Positions 21,505-35,795 of a stretch of 64,000 bases of DNA are shown here, piece after piece. How positions within the stretch are numbered: position 1 is the first letter of the stretch; every line of letters begins with the position of its first letter. A program made the position numbers and the translations under genes. Below the pieces are notes generated by a model. That model did not search any database and was not told the origin of the DNA. It saw nothing but the letters and a program-made list of their open reading frames with translations. Origin of the DNA: Populus alba (Eukaryota > Streptophyta > Magnoliopsida > Malpighiales > Salicaceae); assembly GCF_005239225.2 (NCBI RefSeq), contig NC_133287.1:15667493-15731492 (forward strand), given 5' to 3'.

Positions 21505-24310
21505 CTGACGGTTGTTAATTGACTCAAAGCAAACCAACATTTGAGTGCTACACGCCTAACATGAATTGTTTTTTTATTATTATTATTTAGAGAATGAAAA
21601 GGTTCAAAAACAAGAAAAACAAATTGACGACCAAAAATTACAATTGATATTATCGTTACAAGGCCATGTAATTGATATTATCACTATAAGATTAAAACCC
21701 AAATAAGTTGTGGAAGTGTAGAAGTCATCTTCGAATAGAATTTAGAAAATGCAAAATTAAAGTCGAAATCCACACATATGATATAAAAAAACCAACTAAA
21801 ACATAATGAAGTTTCACTTTACATTAATACACAAATCACTATTCATTACAATATAATGGTTATGTTTATACCCTTCAAAAAAGAAAAAAAAACCATATGC
21901 TTTGATATTTATGGTATTTTTATCTTTTTGTACGATCCGGTTGTCATTTAAAATTTGTTTAAGGGTATATTTATTTATTTTTTGAATTTTTTAACACAAT
22001 AAAATGACATCGTTACCATCCAAGATAATTTTTTCTAGATTTGCTTGGGGGTGTTTTTATCTTTTCAATTATTGAAAAATTGTTAAAAAATAAATTTGCC
22101 TTTAGCTTTCAAAAAATTAAAACATGTTTGCAGGGTTATTTCCATCTTTTCATGCTAGTTTTTATGTTAATTTCATGAAAACCAAGTGCAATTTGATTTT
22201 TTTTAATGTTGATTAATGAATTAAAAATGTAAAAGTTGTTGGTAAATGCTTAGCATGCACTAAAGCGTGAGGGGTGCTCTTTTTTGATGGTGCGTCTACC
22301 ACCTCCCAGTAGCTGAAATAGGACTTCTTCCATGTCCTTAAATGTGCTAGCATGTCATTTTCCTCTTGATACAATGTGTGTAGACGACAATGAGGTAGTT
22401 TATAACTGATGAACATTTTTTTTTCTTTCCTCCCCCTAAAAATGTAAGTTGTTCTTTTTATTATTGATATTTCAATTATGGTCTTTATTCCTTTCATTTC
22501 TATTTTTTCCCTTTTTGTTGAAGTTTTGTTTTTCTTTAATTTAGTCCACTAATTTGAATTTCTCTTATTTTATTTTTTCTAATTTAATTCTTGTTGTTTT
22601 GATTTTTGATTTTTTTTTCCTAGATCTTTTGTGAAAAAAGTTTATTTATTTTCAATTTAATCCTTAATTCTAATTTTTCATAAATAATATTTTTTAGTTT
22701 GGTCCTTCTTTTAATTTATAATTTTTTCACTGGCTCTTTTTATCAAGGTTGTGGTTGTTTTCAATTTCACCATTCAATTCAAGTTTTTTGTTTTTTCTAA
22801 TTTAGCTCTTATACTTTTGATTTTTTTTTGTCCTTTTTTTTTTCAATACCCTCCAATCAAATTGTTGTTCTTTCCCTTTAATTTATTTTTATTGTGATTT
22901 TCACCCTTATTCTTTTGATTGCTATTTTTTTAGATTTTTTTGTATAATTGATTTTATTTTCAATTTTATCTTTCAATATTTGATTTATTAAGGATTGAGC
23001 TTTTCAATTTTTTTCCATAGATAATACTTTCGGTCTAATCACCAATGTCACGTGTTTTAAAAGTTATTTATCGTATAATTTTCAAACCTGACCTAGGACA
23101 AGTCATGGATTAGGTGAGTTGACCTAAGTAATTTAGGTCAGGTGAATTGACAATCTAGTCCTGATTCTTTAGATATTTTTTTGTATTCTTTTGTTAAGGT
23201 TATTATTATATTTTCAATTTAACCCTCAAATTAAAAATTTAATAACTAATAAACCCTTATGTTAAATATTACAAAATTACCTTTTAATTAAAACAATCTT
23301 AGCCATTCCATCACCTTCTTCCCCTTATACACCAAACTTGACCCTACTATTTCCAACCATAAATTCATAATCTCACCAAACCAACAACTATTAATTGACT
23401 CAAAGCAAACCAATATTTAAGTGTCGCATACCTAACATGAATTGTTTATTATTATTATTATTATTATTATTATTTAGAGAATGAAAAAGTTCAAAAACAA
23501 GAAAAACAAATTGAGGATAAAAAATTAAAACTAATATTATAACTATAAGGCCATGTAACTGATATTATCACCATAAGGTTAAAACTCAAACAAGTTGTGG
23601 AAGTGTAGAAGTCATCTTCAAATTGAATTTATAAAATACAAGAATAAAGTTCCTTTTTCCTATAGCAAAATCCACACATATGATATAAAAAAACCCATCT
23701 AAAACGTAAGGAAGTTTCACTATACATTCATACACAAATCACTATTCATTTATGTCATGCCTTTCCAAAAAGAAAAAACCATGTGCCTTGGTATTTTGGG
23801 TATTTTTGCCTTTTTATATAGCCTAATAGTCATTTAACATTTGTTTAATGGTATATTTATTCTTCTTTTTTTTTTTCTGAATTTTTTAACATAATAAAAT
23901 GACCTCATTACCATTCAAGACATATTTTTCTGAATTGTTTGGGGTGGGGGGTGTTTTTGTCTTTTCAATTATTAAAAATTAACGAAGACAACTTTTCTCT
24001 TAGCTTCAAAATTAAAACATGTGTGCAGAGTCATTTCCATCTTTTCATTCTAGTTTTTGTGTTAATTTCATGACAATCAATGGCAATTTGATTTTTTAAT
24101 TTGGCTCTAATACTTTTGATTTCTCCTTTTGTTATTTGTTTTTGTTTTTAATTTAACCCTCCAATCAAATAATTGTTATTGCCCTTTAATTTATTTTTAA
24201 TTATGATTCTCATCTTTATTCTTTTAAATGCTATTTTTTTTAGAACTTTTTTTTATAAATAATTTTTTTTTCAATTTTATCTAAGAGCAACTTTTAGTGT
24301 ATAAAAACAC
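21505..24310. repeat. Large direct duplication of AT-rich repeat
   Basis: Bases about 21505-22205 match about 23385-24100 in the same orientation. Shared blocks: aattgactcaaagcaaacca, tagagaatgaaaa, gttgtggaagtgtagaagtc, cttttca-ttctagttttt. Spacing is about 1.88 kb. T-rich sequence after copy one (22540-22980) is echoed in shortened form after copy two (24105-24310). No coding domain was recognised. It may be an unclassified repeat that duplicated, or the two ends of one element. Confidence 0.65.
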
Positions 24311-25870
24311 TCTATTAATTGTAAACCTAGATTAAAAAAATAATAGTAAGAGCTCATCTTTAAAAAAATTATCAAAACATTAACATATTGCAGGAACCTA
24401 GTTTACTTGAATTATTAGAAATCTATCTATATATAAAAAATTCTAAAATAATTTTTGTGATGCACGGTTTCTTTGTTGATTACTATAATAATTTTTGGCA
24501 CAAAATTTTGTTGAACAACTTTGAAAAAACTCATAATTATAATTTATAAGATGGCTCATTATATAAAGGTATGCCCTATTATTAAGATACTTTTTTATTA
24601 TTATTAATGTTGGTGTCTGAGTCGGCTTACGTGCATCTCATAAGGTAGATAGTTATTATTAGGAGACTTTGATTAAGGTAGTGTTTGTTATAATTATTTT
24701 TTTTCATATTTTTAAAATCTAAAGATGTAAACTTCGTAATCATGTGGTCACGCAATCTATACACAAAGACACTAATTCTCAGAAAGCCAAATAAATCAGG
24801 TTTGATAGTAGTATGACACAAATATAACTTGTACTTAGGCATCGGCACTATTGACCCCTACCCAACAAATATTGATTCGCGAATGAGAAGTATAAGGATG
24901 ACGTCACGAAACCAGTTGTTCTTAGATAAGTTATTTTTAATTCTTTAGAGAACCATGAAAGGGAGATTACCTTATCAACACACATAACAAAGTGCGACAA
25001 ACAAGAAGTTCTATTAATCTGAATTGCGTAGCTTACGTGTTTGGTTATGTCTTTATTTATACTAACTCTAGATTTAAATAAACTCCAATGGACCCCCCCT
25101 TTAGGTGGACTTATATGAGGCTCACTTACAATTGACCCAAATAAGTAATAATAACTTAAAGACTAAGAAGAAAATAATAAAAATTCAAAAATTACTATCC
25201 TAAATATGTTACAATCAAATTTGTCACCATTAAGAACTCTCAAATAAAATAAAAAATTTGATCCGAAGATAGAATTAATTTTGAAGTCTTTTTTCCTTGT
25301 TGTAGTTAGGATGAATAAGGAATTTTTGTAAGAAAAAGATTATGAAATATTTATGAATCTTTATCACACTTAGAAACTATGTTACAACTCATTAAAGATC
25401 TTTGTAGAGTTAGGAGATTTTCAAAACAAGCTGCCACATCTTTTTAGTAAAAAAATCCTAGTGAAATAGGAAGTCCACAAGTTAAAAGAAAATAAATAAC
25501 AAAATTTATATAGCCTCTATGTTGACCTATATTGTGATGCCTTCTCGAACTTCGATTGATCTGAAAGTTTAACCCAGGGTAGAACAATATATTAAGAGAC
25601 TCCATGTAAAATTTTAGCCTGATCAATGATCAGATTGAGAATTATAATTGTTGTTGTAAAACTAGATAGTTGCATATTTTAAATCAAAATTCGAAATTTC
25701 ATCTTGCCTGAATCATATCATCTAATATCAAAAATAATTTTTTTATAAAATATTATTTTAATATATTTTTAAAAAAACATTTTAAAACCAAATAACCTCT
25801 CATCAACTAAGACATTCATTTTCACAACTAAGACAATATTAACATTTTAATATTGCCTTAAAAAAAAAAA
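24311..25870. other. Intergenic, AT-rich
   Basis: No supported gene or element. Short frames at 24627-24848 and 25444-25626 lack family signals. The promoter of RAD54 is expected at the right edge. Confidence 0.5.
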
Positions 25871-25887
25871 ACACCTCCTTAAGGTTC

Positions 25888-25895
25888 CCGCCAAA
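25888..25895. promoter_or_regulatory. E2F-binding site upstream of RAD54
   Basis: The sequence ccgccaaa (complement tttggcgg) fits the E2F consensus TTTSSCGS exactly. It lies 97 bp upstream of the RAD54 start codon, next to a ctttaaaag stretch at about 25904 that could serve as a TATA-like element. E2F sites are typical of plant S-phase and DNA-repair gene promoters. Confidence 0.6.
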
Positions 25896-25991
25896 CCCCC
25901 CCACTTTAAAAGAGAAGAAAGAAATAAATGCAAAGCTTTCTTTAAAAATCACAGAGAAAACGATCTCTGAAAAAAAAAACAAGCTCCTTCA

Positions 25992-28900
25992 ATGGAAGAC
26001 GATCAAGTAGAAGAAGAAGAAGAAGAAGAAGAAGAGAGTCTCTCACCCTCCGATTCAAGCGACGAGTACACTGTCGATCGCGAAGAAGAAGACGACGACG
26101 GCGAGGAGGGAGAGCGACGAGTGGCACAATATCCACAGTTTGATGAAGATCGCAAGTCGAAGAATGTAGACGATCTCTTGAGGTATCTAAATACCACAAC
26201 AACATTATCTTAGTATGCAGCGATTTCTGGATTTTGTTTCGAATTTGGTAAAAGCTGGTTGTTCAGAAACCTAGGGTTTTTTTTTTTTTTTGTTGTTGCT
26301 GGTGAAAATTGATAAAATTAGGGTTTCTATTTTGCTTTTTATAGCTTAATAGTCTTGAAATAGAATGTCCTGTTTGGTTTCTGAGAAAGTGCACGAAATG
26401 AGAAAAAGTTTGGAGACCTTTTCGTTTTGGTTCAATAGCTAATGTTGTGCCTTTTAACCTAGTTTTTTGTTACTTCTGGCGCTGAATCGATAACACAGGG
26501 TTCCGATTTTTCTTTTATCGCTCAATGGGTCTGAAATTGTACAGTTTGGATTTTAAATCGAATTTTCTGTTTGGTCACTGATAAAAAGTGCAGGAAATTA
26601 GAAAGATTTTGGTGTTCTTGAATTGTGGGTTTTGGTTCAATAGCTATTGTTATAAGAATGTGGAACTTCTTTCATTTGCATCGAGCTATTTGTTTATTTT
26701 ATTGAATTTGAATAAATCAAAGTGAGATTTTCCGTTTGTTTGCTGAGACAATGGTAGGAAACGAGAAATAAGTTTTTTGCAGGATTCTGTTGTTTTTGCT
26801 CAAAAGCTCATTTTTCTCAAAATTTAGCTCTTTAATTTCAACAATGGAACTGTTTATTTGAATTGATTCTGCATAAATTAAGGTGAAATTTTGGTGATTG
26901 TGGTTTACCAGAGGCAACCTTGTAGTAAGGAGACAGCCACTGCTTCCTCGAGTTCTTTCAGTGACAGAAGGGGCAGCTATTTGTCGGAAACCCTTTAAAC
27001 CCCCATGTTCCAATGGTTATAATGATGGAAATGAACATCTTGCTCGTCGACTTTGGGCCCGGAAACGGTTCGTTCCATGGGGTTCTTCAAAACCAGTGTT
27101 GGTTGCAGTAGCAAATATATTTAATGTACCAAGTGTGGTGGAGAACGAAGTAGTGGAGGAAAGTGTGACTTTGCCACCCGGTATTGATCCTTTGGTGTTG
27201 TGGCAACCTGAAGAGTCTGAGGATGGAGTTGGTAATTTGATGCCGATAGTGGTGGATCCTTTGCTTGTTCGGTTCCTTCGACCTCATCAAAGGTATTGGT
27301 TACAATGTAAAAGTCTAATATTTGCTTCTGATATCTACACAACAATTTGTGCATAAGGACTGCTCATAAATGAAATTTGCCATATCCTGATGTTGTTGGC
27401 CATGTTTGCAGAGAAGGGGTTCAGTTCATGTTTGAATGTGTTTCGGGATTTTATAGCACTGCAAATATTAATGGATGCATTCTGGCTGATGATATGGGGT
27501 AAATTCCTCATTTATTTTGACTTAATCCATGAATTGTTTTGCACAGTTTTCCTCAAGGGTGTTAATTTTTTCCTTGTACTCAAGGTTAGTGTTTTTTTGT
27601 CTTACTTTGGCAGTCTGGGGAAGACACTGCAGTCAATCACATTGCTGTACACTCTTCTTGGTCAAGGGTTTGATGGAAAACCTATGGTTAAAAAAATCAT
27701 TATTGCCACCCCAACCAGCCTTGTCAGTAATTGGGAGGCTGAAATAAAAAAGTGGGTTGGGGAAAGAGTTAAGCTTATAGCTCTCTGTGAAAGCACCAGA
27801 GAAGATGTTGTCTCTGGGATTGACAGTTTCACAAATCCTAGCAGCCCTTTCCAGGTAAAATTTGCATTAAATGTCCAGAATATTGTGGTAACGTTTGCTG
27901 AATTCAAATTATATCCCACAGGTTCTGATTGTTTCATATGAGACGTTCCGGATGCATTCTTCAAAATTTAGCAATAGTGAATCTTGTGACCTTCTCATAT
28001 GTGATGAGGCCCACAGACTTAAAAATGATCAGACAATAACAAATCGGGTATGGCATGTAGATGCTTTTGTTTTTCCTTGAGTATTCACATCTGATGCATG
28101 CCAACTTCTTGTTCTTCATCTGTGTTTATTTGTGAACATTCTCATAGGCACTAGCTTCCCTGTCATGCAAACGCCGCATCTTGTTGTCAGGAACTCCAAT
28201 GCAAGTGAGAAATATCTTCCGCACACTATTTATCTTAATAGTTATCACTTTTTCTAATATTTCATGATTCATATCCTCTTGCAACTCTGCAGAATGACCT
28301 AGAAGAGTTTTTTGCAATGGTTAACTTCACCAATCCAGGAGTTTTGGGTGATGCTGCATATTTTCGCCGTTACTATGAGGTGAGCTATGTTTTACCTTCA
28401 AATCACATTTTGATCTGTCAATTTGAATTAAATCTAAGATGGTTGAACTCAATATTTATTCTGTTTGTAAACTTGCTTCATATTCATCTCTCTTTTTTTC
28501 ATGCGTGTTGGAGAGGGGTGTGTGTGTGTGTGTGTGTGTTCATGAGATCTATGTACAATTGTATTATCAATGGCATGGCCATTTGTACATTGATATGTCT
28601 TTTGTCTTTCAAAAGTCATTGCTGTGCTGTTGGCTAATATTTGGGATAACTACAACCATTTGGCAGTTCATTTGTTCTGTGGTATAGATGATATATTCTG
28701 TTATTAAGTTGTGAAATTCGTTTGCATAATTTATTGCCCCATTTTGTTAAGTCGTGAGGCATCATCGGCAGAACAGTGGTTTGTATTTAATAAGGGGGCA
28801 TACATGAACTGTTTATCCTTACTATAGAACATAACAATCCAGGAATAAGGGGCTTCAATTTTATTTGAAGTATGTGATGGTGGAATTTGTCTGTCTTAGA

Positions 28901-31900
28901 ATGATTTCCATCAGAAATTATGATACTAGTAACATGCTGTTATTTTTCCTCTACCCTAATGGCATACATGCTTGTCATATTTTTAACTTCTCATGTATAA
29001 ATTATGAAGACACCAATCATTTGTGGAAGGGAACCAACTGCCACTGAAGAAGAGAAGAAGCTAGGTGCTGAACGCTCAGGAGAACTGAGTGCGAAAGTAA
29101 ATCAGGTCAATTTCGTACTACTGTGGGTGCCACTGTAGAATCTAGCTTTCTTGAGAATCAGATCACTGTTTTCTGCTATTATAACTCCTGATTATGTAAT
29201 GGTAAATAGCTGCTACATGCTAAATATGAAAGGTAATCTTTTGTTTACTGTAAGGAGGAATCCTTTTACATTTTCCCATATTTAATTTGAAAGCGTGCAT
29301 TGCAGTTTATACTGAGAAGGACAAATGCATTGTTATCAAATCACCTGCCACCAAAGGTATGGCCTTATCACAATTTCTGTGTGCCATTAGCACTTGTGAA
29401 AGTTGCTTAACATGTTGAGCAATATTTCAGCTTCCTTCCCATGTTTTTCTAACATATGGAAAACTCAATAATTTAGCAGTCTGTAAATAGTTTATTTAAA
29501 TAAACCTTCTAGATTAGATTAGATATCATCACTAGATGATGAGAAGCTAGAAGTTAGGGTTTCTCTGTGAGCTGTAAATGTATTTTTCTCGACCAATTAC
29601 ATTATTCTTGCATTACGAAGTTTGTGCTCCTAAATGTTTCTAAATCTAATTGCTCTATGCAATAGAGTTTTTGATTTATATGTTGATTAAAGTAAATTTC
29701 TTACCCTTACTTCACCTTTTGGTTGTCTTTTTGTGCAGATAAATCCGAGTAAAATTTTGATATTTTTGTCATTCTAAATGTTCTTCCATGCAGATTGTAG
29801 AAGTTGTTTGCTGCAAGTTGACTCCTCTCCAGGCAGAGTTATATAACCATTTTATACATTCAAAAAATGTGGGTTTTATTGACACTCAGTGGTCGCTAGC
29901 TTAACATGGTTCTTAGAAACTGACTTGGATTATTCTGCTACTCCTTTAACAACAGGTTAAACGGGCAATCACTGAAGAGGCAAAGAAATCAAAGATATTG
30001 GCCTACATCACAGCTCTTAAGAAGCTGTGCAATCATCCAAAGGTATAAAAAGTGTTGGAGTAGTAGTTATCCGAGGATTTTTGTTTGTGTACTTGCAATC
30101 ATGCACTAGAGTGTGAAACTAGGCTGGAATCACCCGATTCTAGAAAAGAATGGCTGGGATAAGACACTATTTCATATTATTATGTTTGAGAGAACAAATC
30201 GTTTTTTTCCCTTCTAATTTTAGGTGCTATATCATTTGTGTAAGACTCTTTTACTCCTTTCAAAACTTTTACTGTCATATTCAAATAAAGAAGTTAGTGG
30301 GTTGGTTTTATTTATTTGCAATCTGTGGTGTTCTCTAACATTCTCATTTGATGTCTGCTCTGTGTTTAATTTAGAAAATATTCAGAATTAATGGTAATTG
30401 CCATTTATCCATGCAGCTTATCTTTGACACCATAAAAAACGGAAGTCCAGGAATTTCAGGGTTTGAGGACTGCATGCGCTTTTTCCCTCCTGGGATGTTC
30501 TCTGGAAGGTAAGCATTTATTGAGTGTTGTTTTTGTATGTATTCCACGTTCTACACTTGTGTCCTGACAGCAGTTTTTCTCTTCCAAATATTGCTAGATC
30601 TGGTTCATGGACTGGTGGTGATGGGGCTTGGGTTGAATTGTCTGGTAAAATGCATGTCTTGGCCCGATTACTTGCCCATCTACATCTGAGAACAGATGAT
30701 CGCATTGTACTTGTCTCAAACTATACTCAGGTACGCTTGTTTTAGTTGATGATTCACGCTATTGTGGTATAGAAATTACTTTATTGATAGCAGTTTATAT
30801 ATGTACCATAGCCTCCAGTTTTCCAATTTGTTAGTTGATTCTGAATATTGTAGCTGATAATGCTTTAATCTTTCCTTCCCATGTCATTGCATTAATCCAA
30901 TGTGAAAGCAAGAACAGACTATAGGAGTCTAAATATTGGTAGCTTAACTTTTTATTTCTGCACATGTATCTTATGGTGATTTTCTTTTAAAAAATAACTA
31001 CCAGTGTAAGGGTGCTTGCTGCACACTTACATTTCTATTTTCTGGATGAAATAGATTTGGTTGCACTGTCAAACTCACTTACAGTGATGTAAGAAGTATA
31101 TTTATCATTGATAACTTATTTCAACTGATGCCATTCACTGAGCATTTATTGACCACTTTTTTCATGAAGCTGCAATTGATATTGTTTCCTCATGGTATAA
31201 AATTACTTTGATGCATCAGACACTTGACCTTTTTTCTCAATTGTGCCGTGAAAGAAGATATCCCCATATAAGGCTTGATGGAACCACATCAATCAGTAAA
31301 AGACAGAAGTTAGTTAATCGCTTTAATGATCCATCAAAGGTATCTTCTCTTTTCCTTCTAGTTGATATGTCTGTAATTTAGGCTGTGTTTTCTGCTTGGG
31401 AAAAAGGGCAATCATCAGGCTTGATCACTGATCAATTTGTTTTAACTCAATATGCTGCAGGATGAGTTTGTATTTCTCTTAAGCAGTAAGGCTGGTGGCT
31501 GTGGCCTCAATCTAATCGGTGGTAACCGACTTGTCTTGTTTGATCCTGACTGGAATCCTGCCAATGACAAGCAAGTAATGTTCTTTGGTTAAACACCCCC
31601 ACCACAATTCACATAAGTTAGAAAGTAGCATGCTGATCTCACATTTGATTGTTTTCATGATTCTGTCCATACATAATTAGGCAGCTGCGAGAGTATGGCG
31701 GGATGGACAAAAGAAGAGGGTATATATCTACAGGTTCCTGAGCACCGGAACCATTGAAGAAAAGGTTTTGATGAGCTGCAACTGAATTTATATTAAGAAT
31801 ATAGTCACTAAACATTTTCCTTTCATCATTTCTAAGATAGTTCTGTCAATAAGCAACGCATGTCATTCTGTTTGCTGACTTCTGTAGGTTTATCAGCGTC

Positions 31901-33956
31901 AAATGTCAAAAGAGGGGCTTCAAAAAGTTATTCAGCATGAGCAAAATGATAGCCTTGCGGCACAGGTTTTTTTTCTGCCACTTCTTTATGCTATTCAACT
32001 GAAGTTGCCTTTGAATAAAATGGTATTTAAAGTACATGCATTTGCAGGAAAATTGTCTTTCAACTGAAGATTTACGTGATTTGTTCACATTTCAGGAGAA
32101 TGTCAGGTAATTCATGTTACATATGTTGAAATATTTTGTCATGATTGCTTACATGTCATTTATGTATTTGGCAGTTTTATGGTAAAGTTATTTGGGGTGT
32201 TTGGCCTTTGAAATTGTGCCTGCAATATTTGCAAAATAATCAAAGGATGTAGGGTTTTGGGTCGTTGTAGGCAAGGACTTAATGGACTTACGAAATGGTT
32301 TTGAAAAAATGTCACATCATTTTTAGCAATGAATCAAGCACTGGTTGAGAAGCGAAAGTGTGCAAAAAATTTCCTTCTCGTGTTTGTATTGCAGTATGCA
32401 AGTTTATGCCAATGGCCAATTCAAGCTAATTGAAAGATTCGATTCTGAGATTTTTTGTATGTTCTAATGAAGCATCATCTTTTGTGCTTACTTTTATTGT
32501 TGACTTGTTATGTACCATGTAAAGCATAGCTAGTTCAGCATAACATAGTTCAGTTATATTATTTTCGTGTTGCTGAATTGCAGGTTTAAATGTTCATTGA
32601 TATCACACTTCATTTTGCTCCACTTATTCTCATGTTCCATCAACCTTTTAACATCTTTATTTGTCCATGTAGGTCTGAAATACATGAAAAGATGAACTGT
32701 GCCCGCTGTCTATCTTCTGATGGGGAACTTGAGGGCATAGGAGATGTAGATGAATCTACATATGAGAATTGTATGCCCAATCAAGAGGTGTTCGATATAG
32801 GTGGCTTTGCCGCAATTGCTGGATGCCTGGACAAGTTGAAGAGCTCAGAGAAGCAAGTCAGTCACCTACCAATCACTGCAATACTATTGGCTCATAACTT
32901 TCAGATGTCCCACTTGATTTTGTTTTTTCTTTTTTTCCCCTCAATTTTCAGGTAGGGACTCCTTTGGAAGAGGATTTGGGCAGCTGGGGGCATCACTTTC
33001 ACTCGACATCAGTGCCTGATACTATACTTCAAGCTTCAGCTGGTGATGAGGTGTTCCAACATTTCCCCATATTTAATGTGATTCCTTTCCAAAAAAGAAG
33101 AAGAAACCTTCCTATAGGAATCTATTTGTTTTGGTCAATAAATTTCTGAAATATTTAAACCCCTGATTATACTAGAAAGTATTTACCAGCTGCCAAAAAT
33201 CAGAACTAGGCAAGCATCTATTCAGAATTGATGGTAGAAAAGTTGCGGTCAAAGAATGCATGTGCTCTACCATGTTTCACAACAAAGGAACTCGTTAAAT
33301 ATGATTCAGTTTTCTCATCCTGCATTTTGTGCGTTGTGAATCCATCCTAGATTTGTTTTTAGAGTTCATCAATGTTTTTCCCTTGATTTCTGCTCCCTTG
33401 CATGCTTAGTAGAACAAAATGCTGGTGGAATAAATTAATATATTGCATAAGTTTGGAGTGCAGAATCGAGCTTTTGTTTTCACAAAAAGTCTGATATACC
33501 ACCATCACCTGTGACTGATCCTTCACATGCAATCTGCTATATATTTTTGGCTTTCCACTTGAAGGACTTATTATCATGTTCTTGCAGGTTTCTTTTGTCT
33601 TCACGAACCAAGTAGATGGGAAGCTTGTACCAATTGAATCAAAGCCAAGTCCAAGGGTGCTGGGGATAAAAGGGAACGAGAGCCGGTTCAATGATAAAGA
33701 AAATCTGGACCGAAATCCGAGGTTATCTCGTTATCAGAAGCCACAACAATCTCTATCTTCCAACATAGATGCTAAAAAGGTCACACCATCTGCCTCTCTC
33801 ATACCTTTGCAAAGACCAGGTGTGAAACGGACGAGAACTCCTTTAAAAGGAATTGCTAATGCAGAATTAAAATCTAAACTCTCATTTGGAAGTCAACTGC
33901 CATTGAAAAGACCATCATCTCCTTCCGATTTAGAACATGATGATAATTTTCGGTAG
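25992..33956 (+). CDS. RAD54: RAD54-like SNF2 family recombination helicase
   Basis: Twenty-one exons: 25992-26182, 26912-27292, 27412-27498, 27614-27854, 27922-28047, 28148-28204, 28293-28379, 29010-29105, 29306-29356, 29794-29868, 29956-30042, 30417-30508, 30598-30730, 31220-31339, 31461-31574, 31681-31764, 31888-31965, 32048-32106, 32673-32856, 32952-33050, 33588-33956. All junctions are GT-AG and the frame closes at about 936 residues (Arabidopsis about 910). Walker A (DDMGLGKT) is at about 217-224 with K223 and spans an intron; DEAH is at about 328-331. Later SNF2 motifs include [27 protein letters not shown] and [19 protein letters not shown]. The N-terminus is a polyglutamate tract. 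RAD54 is a nuclear DNA translocase that works with RAD51 in homologous recombination. No defect is seen. Exon 8 uses an AAG acceptor, the least certain junction. Confidence 0.96.
28519..28539. repeat. (TG)n microsatellite in RAD54 intron 7
   Basis: About ten TG units in the 630-bp intron between exons 7 and 8. It is a likely polymorphic marker. Confidence 0.9.
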
Positions 33957-35690
33957 AATTTTTGCACCACAGTTATTTTTATTTCTTTCCAGCATTTCAT
34001 TCTCAATTGCTCATCAAGATAAACAGTGCTTCATTCTGCAAGTAAGCTTTCATCACATGCATGGATAAAACAATCAGGAGAACATACACTTCACTTCAGA
34101 GGCAGCCTTTGACTTTGGTTATGGGCTCGTATGCTGAAGGTTTCAAATTTCATGCAGCTGAGAAATTAAAGAATTGAGCAACAAATAATGCTTTCGTCAC
34201 TTTTCAAGGTATTGAATAATTGCTGGTACCATTCGTAGTGCTAAATCTAACGCAATGTTAACTCTCAAGGCTTTGGTGCTGGTTCAACTGAAACTTGTTC
34301 CGCCCGATAATTATTAATCATTGTTATGCTAAGTTTTTCCCCAGTATTCCTCGATTTCAGCAGCATACAGCTAAGGGCCATCAAAATATTGTCTAGTCAA
34401 CGATAATTTCATCCAAGGACAGCTGTTTTTTCTACTGTCATTGCTTTATTACAGCACACTAGGAGAGTTCATTAAAACGAATATCGGGCACCCAATTAAG
34501 TTTAGAGCTTTTTTCTTGTTAGATTAAGAGAAATATTAAAGACAAACTTTGTCAACAAGATGGGAGACCAGTTAGGAGACAGGTTCCGCTATGCCCATGA
34601 AGTAAGTCCAACTTCTTTTGGCATTTTCAAAGCTTCTTACAGTTGTAGTAGTGGGGGACAAATTCCATTTAGATGAAGATTAACCATGTGGATGTCAACA
34701 GGCTCATGCAAGAGGATGTAACCGAAAATTCTTTATGGATAGTCAAAGAGTAAGGCATAAAGAGGGCTTGCTTTCTATAGTTTTTGGATTTACAATCAGA
34801 TTACAGCTCAAACCCACATGGGCCTTCGAAAAGCGTAGTTGGTAGCTGAATGCAAGTGGAGATCTAACCTTAAAAATATAGGGGAGGGATGCAATGTGAG
34901 AAACCCACACGTGTTCTAAGGGATGGCAGGTGGGGCAAGTGTGCGTGTCAAGGTGCTACCGCTCTCAATATTTTTGCTGGAAATATGTATTTAGCACCAT
35001 GGCAACATCAATCATTTGGGCTCATCAAGCCCGATTAATGGTCTTAATTGCAAGTCATGGAATGGCTAAATGGGACTGATTAAATGTGAAAAATAAAAAA
35101 TCTAAGATGCCTACCTTTCCTTGACATTTGTTTTGGCTCCCCCCCCCCTCTCTTCAAATCATGGTATGAAATGGGTCCACTTTCTTCATGAAAACAAAAG
35201 GTATTTCGATCCTTGAAAAGAAAAACTAAAATCCTTCCTTTTTGGCTCTGAAAAAAATGTATTTTTGAGCATATTTAACTAGTATTCCCTGTTTTCTTGA
35301 GGAGAGAAAGTCTTGGCTCCCCGCGTCTCTCATTCTGGATTCGTCCCTTAGGAAAGGGCCTTGTGCCATTGGTGTCTGCAAAAAGCTCTTTGTAGTTATT
35401 AGTCAAATGATTACGAGTCCTTATAAAACGGATATTGGCTTTATCAGGCCACATCAGGCAGAATATTAGGGTCATAATGGCTTTATCTGTTCGTCAAGCA
35501 TCACTTGAACAGTTGCATGAAACCTAATGAACACACATTAGAGTAAATAATGTTAACTTTAAACAGTTGATCACTGATACAGTAATAAAATATTTGGAAT
35601 ACAAATTGTTTTATCCTCGTCTTAATCACACACTGACAAATCTAAGTAACATGAGATGTCTGCTGAGCACACGCATAAAACAAGCTCACC
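33957..35690. other. RAD54 3' flank and intergenic spacer
   Basis: The first few hundred bases should be RAD54 3' untranslated sequence. The rest is low in coding signal; a short minus frame at 35275-35475 has no recognisable family. No repeat boundary was seen. Confidence 0.5.
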
Positions 35691-35692
35691 TC

Positions 35693-35699
35693 TATATAA
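35693..35699 (+). promoter_or_regulatory. TATA box of the small-protein gene
   Basis: tatataa lies about 100 bp upstream of the start codon at 35796, in a context (ctctatataaatgc) typical of plant TATA promoters. The implied transcription start would be near 35725-35730. Confidence 0.6.
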
Positions 35700-35795
35700 A
35701 TGCAAGCATCTACATGTGGATTTTAAAAGTGAAAGAGAAGTAACGACTTAAAAAGACTCGGGGTGTTGGTTTGAAAGTTCTTGGCAAGCTTAAAC

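Noticed and set aside
25942..26205. Open frames opposite RAD54 exon 1
   Set aside because: Their leucine and serine runs are the antisense of the polyglutamate codons of RAD54.
35275..35475. 66-residue minus-strand frame between RAD54 and the small gene
   Set aside because: No family signal, no promoter, and the sequence looks like ordinary spacer.
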